Origin: Astragalus membranaceus
Taxonomy: Eukaryota; Streptophyta; Magnoliopsida; Fabales; Fabaceae
NCBI GenBank assembly: GCA_039519185.1
Contig: CM076848.1
Location: 126,302,371-126,366,370 of the forward strand
Length of the DNA: 64,000 nucleotides
Direction of reading: 5' to 3'
Shown: piece by piece, positions 57,501 to 64,000 of the stretch
Layout: each line of letters begins with the position of its first letter
Numbering within the stretch: position 1 is the first letter of the stretch
The notes under the pieces: model-generated
The model's database searches: none
Told to the model about the DNA's origin: nothing
The model's input: the letters and a program-made list of their open reading frames with translations, nothing else
Translations under genes and position numbers: made by a program

Positions 57501-60500
57501 ATGATAGGACGGTGGTTGATATCCATTTCCATATGCAGAAATACCCTTTACCATTTGTATCCATTTATCATTGTTTGCAACATTAAACAAGATACAATTA
57601 TCATAAAAGAATTCTCCAACCTGTTTATCCAGTATTTCCTTCTCCCTTCGCTTGAATGCATTGTTGAGTGTTGGTTGAGAAGTGACACCCTTCTTGAAAA
57701 TATTTGAAATATGTGGTTGCCGGAGTTCAACCCTTTTTCTTTTACCAGTGTCAATTTCTTCTACTGAATTTACTTCATTTGATTCAAGTGGAGTTGGATT
57801 TCTCTTCTCAATCAAATTCCTTTGCAACTCAACTACAAGATTCCACATTTGCTCCCGAACGTTATCCGGGACACTTTTGCACTCTCCTACATCTTTCTTT
57901 GTGCAAGCTAAATGGTGCTTCAATCGGTATATTCCCCCACTAGTAAACACTTTGCGACAATATTTGCATTCAATACTGTTGCGTTCGACAAGTCTACCGT
58001 GTTGCCAACCTACATCTTGTTGCTGCCCGGGAGCATTTTATGGCGGGTTTCGGCGTTTAGAAGTCGTCCCAACACTTGGGGTTGATGCAGTTGAAGTAGG
58101 AGGTCTACTACTGCCTGTTCCAGCCATACAAACACTATAATAGAAATGCAGCAAACTTAAATACCGAATCTGAGAGCTGAAATACGAATACTCTATGAAT
58201 AAAATAATGAAATACGCAGCAAAATGTGAAATACTGAGAGCAAAATGTGAAATACTGAGAGCTGAAATACGTATACGCAGCAAAGTGTGAAATACTGAGA
58301 GCTGATCCTATAGTGAACTGAACTGAAACAAACAGAGAGTAACTGAAACAAACAGAGAGTAACTGAAATAGTTACCTCAATATTGAAGATGAACTTGAAC
58401 AGCAGCAAAAGCAGAGAGCTTGCGAATCGAATCGTTGAACTTGAACAGCAGCAGAAGCAAGACGCACAGAAGCGAGAGAGCTTACGAATCGAATCGTTGA
58501 ACTTGAACAGCAACAGAAGCAAGACGCACAGAAGCGAGAGAGACGAACTGGAGAGCGACGCACAGAAGCGAGAGAGACGAACTGGAGAGCGACGCACAGA
58601 AGCAGAAGCAGAGCTTGCGAAGTGGAGAGGGACGGACTGTGACGGAGAAGTGAGAGAGACGAGCGAGAGAGAGAGACGAACGAGAGAGAAGTGAGAAAAT
58701 TAGGGTTGGCATCGTAGATTTGCGTAAAAACGCAAACCGGGTCGCAAATCCGACCCGTTTTCTGCGCTTCCCCAAATCACCATTTCTGTGCGATTTTAAT
58801 CGTGGAATCGCATCTAAATCGTAGAATCGTACGATTCCACCAAAACTCGCACGATTTAGCTGCTTTTTCGATTCTGCATCAAAATCGAATCGTTGGGGGT
58901 CGGTAGAATCGTAAAATCGTGCGATTTTGCGATTAAAATCGCGATTTTGATAACTATGCTTACAACCACAAAGGTGGCATTTTTTTTGAAATCTTTTTGG
59001 TCACACTAAAATCTGATTTGAAGTAGGAAACTAGCTGTCAATGTTTACTCTTATTCTCTAATATATTATTAATGTATTCACTGTTTTACTCAAAGAAGAA
59101 GGTTAAAATCGCACATACATAATATGTCCATATTTAATGTTTCACTAATCTAACATTGTCACTTTGTATGCCTGCCTTTAGTAGTATATGGTTAACGCAT
59201 AGTAAGATTTAAGTTTTATTTACTGACATATTTAGAGCCACTTTCTTAAAAGAATGTAAATCTTGATAGAACAAAAGAAGGTAGAATAATATAAAATTCT
59301 CCTCTAGTTCTCACCATAAATTTTTAAAAGTAAAAGTGGTTAGACTTAGACATATTGGAAATCACCATTAATACTCGAATTGTAGTTTGTTTCACCGAAA
59401 ACCAATTTTACTAGAAACTATATTTATTTTCTTAAGTCAGATGGCATTCCCACATCATGTACTTATTCGCAGTATTATGCTTTGCTGTTTTAGTTTGAAA
59501 GTGGATAGTGAGGTAGCACTGTTTCCATAAATTAGATGTACAATTTCCTGCAATGTGATTTCACTTAACATGTTCAAATAGACAAATACTGTTCTAGAGT
59601 TCATCCTTACCATGCCCCTACCCTGTTCTCCTTCTGAGAGCCAATTTAAGGAGAAGAACAATCAGAAGTGAATGGACCTATTTCACTATATAAATATGGG
59701 GATGATTATAATTCCAATTTCGATAAGAAAAACATAAATTATGACGTTCTGACATTATTGCATTTGTATTGTATATGATATATGCCAACTCTTAGGTTTT
59801 TTACTTTTTGGACACATTTAATTTGTAAACATTTAGAAAAAACACTGCACTACTAATAGATAGGATGATTTTAATTTGTTAAAAAATTTATTATGAGAAT
59901 CCTCATTGGCTATCATAACAAACAATTAGCACTTGCTAGAAAAAAATTGTTTTAAACTACAGATTCCTGACATCATTTTCTTTCATGATTGTGTTCCTGC
60001 CAACTTTTCTTTGACAGACAAACTGTAGATGACAACTCAAAAGGGAAAGCTGATAACTTCAGGAAGAAGTTTAAGTTTGATAACCCAAAAAATGTATGTT
60101 GACATATGCATGGCTAGTAATTCTTAGAAGGATTTCCACGCATTTTTGTGGTTTGAGTTTTTAATTCTAACGTATTGATTTTCCACAGGATGAGAAGATT
60201 CAAAGCCTTGAGTCTAACCGTAAAAGTGGGTTGGATTTCCCTTATCTCTTCTGCATGTAAAATTAATCTTAGTCACCACTGATGGAAGTTGCATAACTTA
60301 TAACAATACGTTGGTTATAACAATACTTTAGTAAGTTTTGTATGTTGAACAATGTGGCGTAGGGCTTGTTGGTTTGTTATCCTAATATCATGATGTAAAT
60401 ATTTATTTAAGGACTTTTACATGCACGGGATCTTTTTCCACCTCCAGGATACCCTTCTACGAAGCAAAATATACAGAAAAATATAACTTGTTGTTTCATT

Positions 60501-63500
60501 TTTCCTTCCACTATTTTTACGTAATGCTATCTATATTCTTTCTGCACCTGTTCCTCTCCTACCTAGCCATTGCCTATGATCTCCTGCCTTGTATTAACTG
60601 AGTCCCCTTTTTCTAGAACATGACGAGGAAATTGCTTTAATAAACCCATGTTCCCTTATTCAATTCACAATACTTATATTTAGTTGATACAGGTCTTGGC
60701 GAAGTGGAAGGTGTTGAACATGGAAGCTCTGATATGACATCTAGTTCTTCTGACAATGGGTTATTATGCAATGATGCTCCTGCATCTGCTAAAGTTGATG
60801 ATCAGTGTAGTGAAAGGTCTACCTCAGCAGATTCTACTTCTACGAATTTCACCGAAGCTGTAGATCTCAACAATGAGGCGCATAAATTGCCAGCAAATTC
60901 TGTTAAAGTATCTGATCCAAAGGGTACAGATTTTACCAGAAATGCTAAGGTAAATAAATCAACTTAACTTCCCTCAACAGAATTCCTGATAAACATAAAA
61001 GGTTGTAGGTGAGTGTTTATTCTATCATGGCAAAGCAAATTAGATGCATATGTGTATTATTGAACACATTTCATTAACCGAAAGTCAGTCATGGATCATC
61101 TATCAGATGGTCATCTTTCATATATTATGTTAGCTATACTATTCCTTGACATTTTAAATTGGTATATATTTTATTTTCATCTCTGCTCTTTAGATACCTC
61201 CCCAATCATTTTATTATAAACTTAAGAATCATAGATTTTAGTTTGGTTCACCTTGCAGTGTAATAAATATCTAGTGCTAAGTTTGTTAGAATATTGTTCT
61301 TTTTTTTTTGTTTTAGTTCTTGTTGATATTTTAACTTTTTGTCATTGTGACATTCTTTTAGGAATTTAAGCTCAACCCGGCAGCCAAAATTTTCTCCCCG
61401 TCTTTTGTAAATTCTAATTCAGCACCTGCTGTGCCAACAACTGCAAACATGGTTTACATACCGAATAGCTCTCCGGCAGCACCTATTACAACTATTCAAC
61501 CAGAAGTTGGATTCAACACTTATTCTTCTCGACCTTCAGTAGCTGTTAAGGTTGCACAGTATAGTAATTTGACTGCTGGAAACACTGGCAGTGGTTCTCA
61601 GTTTTCACAACCTGTACGTATTAACAAATTTACTGATATTCTGTCTATTGTGTGCATCCATGCTTGCATGAGTATTTTTATTTGATAGCAAATACAGTCT
61701 AAAATCATATATTTCTTAGGTACTCATTATTGCTATTTGTCCATTTCTTTGGCAACAGATTGTTGGGCAACTGGCACATAGGACACAACCCCTCCGGTAT
61801 GCTGCACATTACACGCCTGTTTTATCCGAACCTGCGTATTTGCAACCTAGCTCTCCTGCTGTAAGTACGAAAAACGATCTTATGTGCCATTTATCTAATT
61901 TCTGAGAGTCTAATACTTGATTTAGGAGGAATCAGCCACGCCAAAGTTTATGTGTTTCTTTCTGAGTGCAGGTTATGGTTGGACGTTCCTCCCAGCTAGT
62001 CTATGTTCAGCCAGTTTCCCATGTAAGATAGCATTCCTATTACCCTTTTTAGCTGAGGAGTTTCTTCAATTTAGTTTAACAAAAGTTGGGCCAAAACGGG
62101 AAGAAATTCGTTCTATAGAAGATTTTAAAAAATGTAATGGAATTCTCAGAGGATAAAATTTGAAAGATATATTTACATAATATAGACTAATCTGTATTAT
62201 AATTTTCTAAAGTTAAAGCTGCATTGCAACTTTAGAAGGCTGTTCTAAAAATATAGTTGTCCAAGGAATAATAATGATGATAATTCTTAAGATTCTTCCT
62301 CAAGTTGGTGAGTGGATATATATCATTACCAGATTACTAGTAAGATCCTAAACCTGCTTTGCGAGAAGTCCTTTAGTTTAATCAGATGTCCCAGGGGAGC
62401 ATGTGATCAAACCATTGTCTAGTTTCTTTGTTCAAGTGTCGGTTTCTCTCCCTCTCTCTCTCTATGCTTTTTCTTGTCATGCTAGACTGGATTATGTATA
62501 TTGCCAATGGTTGATTTGTTGTCTCACAATAGCTTCATGGGAGTTTCATATACTAATACAACTTCTAACTCATCCAACACAATCTTCAACCATAACAGTT
62601 CAAAAATTCCTCCTGACATGGCTCAAAACTCAAATAGCTTTCAAGCTATACATGAACTGACTAGCCACAGTAACTGCATATGCTAGGTTGGTCTCATATG
62701 AGCTGGATATCAATTTTCTCCACTAAACTCTGATATTTTAGCTTTGTTAACTGAAGTAATTTCTTCATCATTTTCAGTCCTATGATTGCTCTATGGGTAC
62801 ACTAGTTGGTAGCCTTACAACCCAATTTCCTAGTTTCTTAAAGAACATGAAGAACATACTTCCATTAGAAAATAAAGATGTATTTGTTGGGAATAAGCAA
62901 CTTTGATCTCAAGGAAGTACATCAACCGCCCTTGAAGGTCCTTTATCTCAAACTCAGCAGTGGGATTTTCCTTTAATTGTTGTCTCTAAGATAATTCATC
63001 TCTTGAAATGACAATGTCATCAACATGCACAAGTAAAATAGTGGACATGTCATCTTAAGAATCCTTCAAAAGTAGTGTATGATCACCCTGAATATACCTA
63101 TATCCCGATGACAGTGCTACTCTTTTGAATCTCCCAAGCATGCATAGGGAGATTGCTTTATTCCATACAAAACCTTCTTTAATTTGCATACCTTTGTTTC
63201 TTCACTTGCAAAACCTGCTTTTCAAGTATGCTATGAATCCTTATACAGGGACCGTGACTTAATGAGAAAATTGATGAATGTAGTTATTTGTAAATTTGTA
63301 AAAGGCATATATCCTATATTTTAAAGTTACATATATTCTATAATTTTTAGTTACATATGAAAGTAAAAGGCATTTTCTACCTTCTGGGAATGTTTATTGC
63401 ATTATTTTACCATCATTAGCTAAGTTTTTCTACTTGTGATTGAAGGATATGGGTCATGGTACAAATGCTGTCTCACCATTCTTAGCTCGTCCTCTGTTGA

Positions 63501-63527
63501 ATCATGTACAATTTCCGAAGCAGCAAG
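51570..63527 (+). CDS. Ataxin-2-like protein with SM domain and PAM2 motif (CID3/CID4 type), continues past right edge
   Basis: Exons: 51570-51753, 52263-52384, 52483-52601, 60018-60093, 60189-60225, 60693-60949, 61362-61613, 61759-61860, 61972-62022, 63446-63527, all GT-AG and phase-consistent (427 codons so far). The last exon ends AAG/GTAACA, so more follow. Exons 1-2 encode an ataxin-2 SM (Lsm-like) domain: LLFTTFRLIDLPVDVHVKDG, IYSGIFHTASVDADYAIVLK, DTLVILSGDLVQVVAK. Exon 7 carries the PAM2 motif FKLNPAAKIFSPSF (residues about 267-280), which binds the MLLE domain of poly(A)-binding protein. Such proteins (Arabidopsis CID3/CID4, yeast Pbp1) act in mRNA stability and stress granules. I see no LsmAD domain between SM and PAM2. 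Introns 3 and 9 carry transposon insertions, but no coding lesion was found. Confidence 0.88.
52903..53832. mobile_element. Tourist-like (PIF/Harbinger) MITE with nested SINE, in intron 3
   Basis: Ends CGCTGTGTTTGG at 52903 and CCAAACATAGCA at 53832 (one-to-two mismatches as inverted repeats), with 3-bp duplication TAA (52900-52902, 53833-53835). The subterminal regions are GAGA-rich on one side and CTCT-rich on the other, giving extended inverted symmetry. Without the SINE it is about 0.72 kb. Confidence 0.7.
52987..53179 (-). mobile_element. tRNA-derived SINE
   Basis: On the minus strand an A-box-like TTGGATGAGATGG and a perfect B box GGTTCGAATCC are followed by a body ending GGTTCACACAAAAAAAAA. 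It is flanked by a 14-bp duplication ATCTTCTCAATTTT (52973-52986, 53180-53193). It resembles the Au/TS-type plant SINE families and lies inside the Tourist-like MITE. Confidence 0.88.
53836..54814 (+). other. Intron 3 sequence without recognised features
   Basis: AT-rich non-coding DNA. I found no exon, RNA gene or clear repeat here. Confidence 0.5.
54815..55167. mobile_element. hAT-type MITE, degenerate
   Basis: Left end TATAGTTACCAATAGCGGC; right end reads on the minus strand CATAGTTATCAATACCAGA. The interior has CCGC/GCGG motifs near the ends and an AT-rich core. The termini resemble those of the hAT element at 55309. A flanking 8-bp duplication is not convincing. Confidence 0.55.
55598..58127 (-). 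pseudogene. hAT transposase (BED finger, DUF659, hAT dimerisation), one early stop
   Basis: Exons (minus): 58127-56656, 56555-56156, 56071-55598, with GT-AG introns; 782 codons in one phase. It starts MAGTGSSRPPTSTASTPSVG. There is a TAA at codon 30 (58040-58038); otherwise the frame is open. Domains: BED-type zinc finger (CKYCRKVF...HHLAC), DUF659 catalytic region (TIMTDGWTDQRKRTLLNF, QIVTDNAANYK, CAAHCIDLML), and C-terminal hAT dimerisation (LTCSSSGCERNWSAFEM). It ends with a very acidic tail (about residues 660-775, many Asp/Glu/Gly) and NITLNDLI. The stop precedes the finger, so translation from a later Met would lose the BED domain. A single base change separates it from a full-length frame. 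Confidence 0.9.
58385..58620. repeat. Tandem repeats in the hAT 5' region
   Basis: Repeats of GAATCGAATCGTTGAACTTG plus AACAGCAGCAGAAGCAAGAC-type segments, and of GACGCACAGAAGCGAGAGAG (three to four units), lie between the transposase start and the right terminal repeat. Confidence 0.8.
58967..60017 (+). other. Remainder of intron 3
   Basis: AT-rich intron sequence ending TTTCTTTGACAG before exon 4. No other feature was recognised. Confidence 0.5.
62284..63240 (-). pseudogene. Copia reverse transcriptase / RNase H debris in intron 9
   Basis: Minus-strand frames with many stops: CKLKKVLYGIKQSPYACLGR near 63140-63200, LLVHVDDIVISRDEL near 63010-63060 (a YVDD-box relative with HVDD), FEIKDLQGRLMYFLEIKVAY near 62890-62960, RNase H-like scraps to 62480, and a Copia-type polypurine CAACTTGAGGAAGA near 62297. 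No LTRs were found. It is much older than the other insertions. Confidence 0.75.
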
Positions 63528-64000
63528 GTAACAATATGTTGATTTTGTTCAAAAGGAATATTCGTGTCCTGTTAGTTATTGCATTATCTTTATTGTAATG
63601 TAATGCCTAACCATCACTTTTAGTCAGAGGGACTAGTCTTATAGGTACCTACAAATATAAAGTTATCTTCATGGCTGCCATCTTTATAATTTCTTTTATT
63701 ACACTACCAGTTAATGACATACATTTTGGCTTCAAAGAGAAATCAAAATGGAAAAGTTTTTACTGCAAAGTATAGTATTCTGTTCATGTTTGGTTCAGTT
63801 TTTCTATAGAAATTATCTTTCTTTTTTTTTTCAAAAGCGGCCAAAAGAAAGTGACTATTTCCTCAAAATAAGCTATTCCGAACACAATATTTTTATATTT
63901 TTCAATCCTTGAGAAATGTCATAAAGCATTACTAGCATTTTTCCCTTTTTCTGATATGAAACATAAATTGAAGCTATGCTAGAACTACAAAGAGACTCCT
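63528..64000 (+). other. Intron 10 of the ataxin-2-like gene, to window edge
   Basis: It starts GTAACAATATG after exon 10. AT-rich with a poly-T run near 63822-63833. No further exon was recognised before 64000. Confidence 0.5.

Larger units (their letters stand above)
55309..58958 (-). mobile_element. Near-intact hAT transposon in intron 3
   Basis: The 3,650-bp element has terminal inverted repeats CATAGTTATCAAAATCG (55309, and inverted ending 58958) and a perfect 8-bp duplication CTTACAAC (55301-55308, 58959-58966). Subterminal regions contain dense AATCGTAAAATCG and GATTCTACG motifs. It encodes a three-exon transposase on the minus strand, opposite to the host gene. Perfect duplications and little coding decay suggest a recent insertion. 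Confidence 0.95.

Noticed and set aside
57548..58140. Plus-strand and off-frame ORFs over the hAT transposase
   Set aside because: They are shadows of the minus-strand transposase, whose exons, BED finger and DUF659 motifs are consistent.

Overview
The window is nuclear DNA of a flowering plant, dominated by transposable elements. It holds two host genes with GT-AG introns, several Ty3/Gypsy and Copia LTR retrotransposons, CACTA and hAT DNA transposons, MITEs and a tRNA-derived SINE. I lean towards a legume from the style of the LTRs and plant-mobile-domain (PMD) genes, but that is an impression. All identities and boundaries were read by eye; no alignments or searches were run.

Layout. (1) 1-1677: an antisense PMD gene, readable apart from one stop. 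(2) 1678-5204: an internally deleted Tekay-like chromovirus, minus strand. (3) 5205-25132: the 3' end of a probable Tat-lineage LTR element (antisense PMD gene plus plus-strand LTR 24273-25132), blown open by nested insertions. A 0.9-kb CACTA element (6282-23344, TSD GGT) contains a Copia-like solo LTR (7052-23210, TSD ATTCT). That LTR contains a multi-gene Pack-CACTA (8047-22791, TSD TAG), which contains a full-length Tekay element (10581-19477, TSD GAGGT). (4) 25133-27435: degenerate spacer with a long hairpin and gag debris. (5) 27441-29470: a compact gag-only LTR element (TSD TACTC). (6) 29592-35074, minus: an intact-looking purple acid phosphatase gene whose second intron holds another gag-only LTR element (30726-33739, TSD CCAAC). 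(7) 35342-49463: a MITE, then a decayed Copia element split by a Tekay-like element (38121-48381, TSD CTCAA), itself carrying a small CACTA element (40739-41595, TSD GAT). (8) 49464-51290: AT-rich DNA and LINE debris. (9) 51570 to beyond the right edge, plus: an ataxin-2-like gene (SM domain and PAM2 motif, CID3/CID4 type). Its 7.4-kb third intron carries a Tourist-like MITE, a SINE, a hAT MITE and a nearly intact hAT transposon (55309-58958, TSD CTTACAAC); its ninth intron carries Copia debris.

The most unusual object is the Pack-CACTA. Without the nested Tekay it is about 5.8 kb. It shows no transposase I can recognise but carries, all in the same orientation and mostly with intact splice sites, exon pieces resembling at least five unrelated genes: a CYP65/PUB49-type cyclophilin, ribosomal protein eL43, a MADS-box K domain, a VDAC porin and the translational regulator GCN1, plus an unassigned coiled coil. 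The Tekay element landed exactly at the VDAC exon-1 splice donor.

The two host genes look functional despite their loads, because every large insertion in them lies inside an intron. The transposon genes range from near-intact (hAT transposase with one stop, Tekay gag-pol with one frame break) to heavily decayed.
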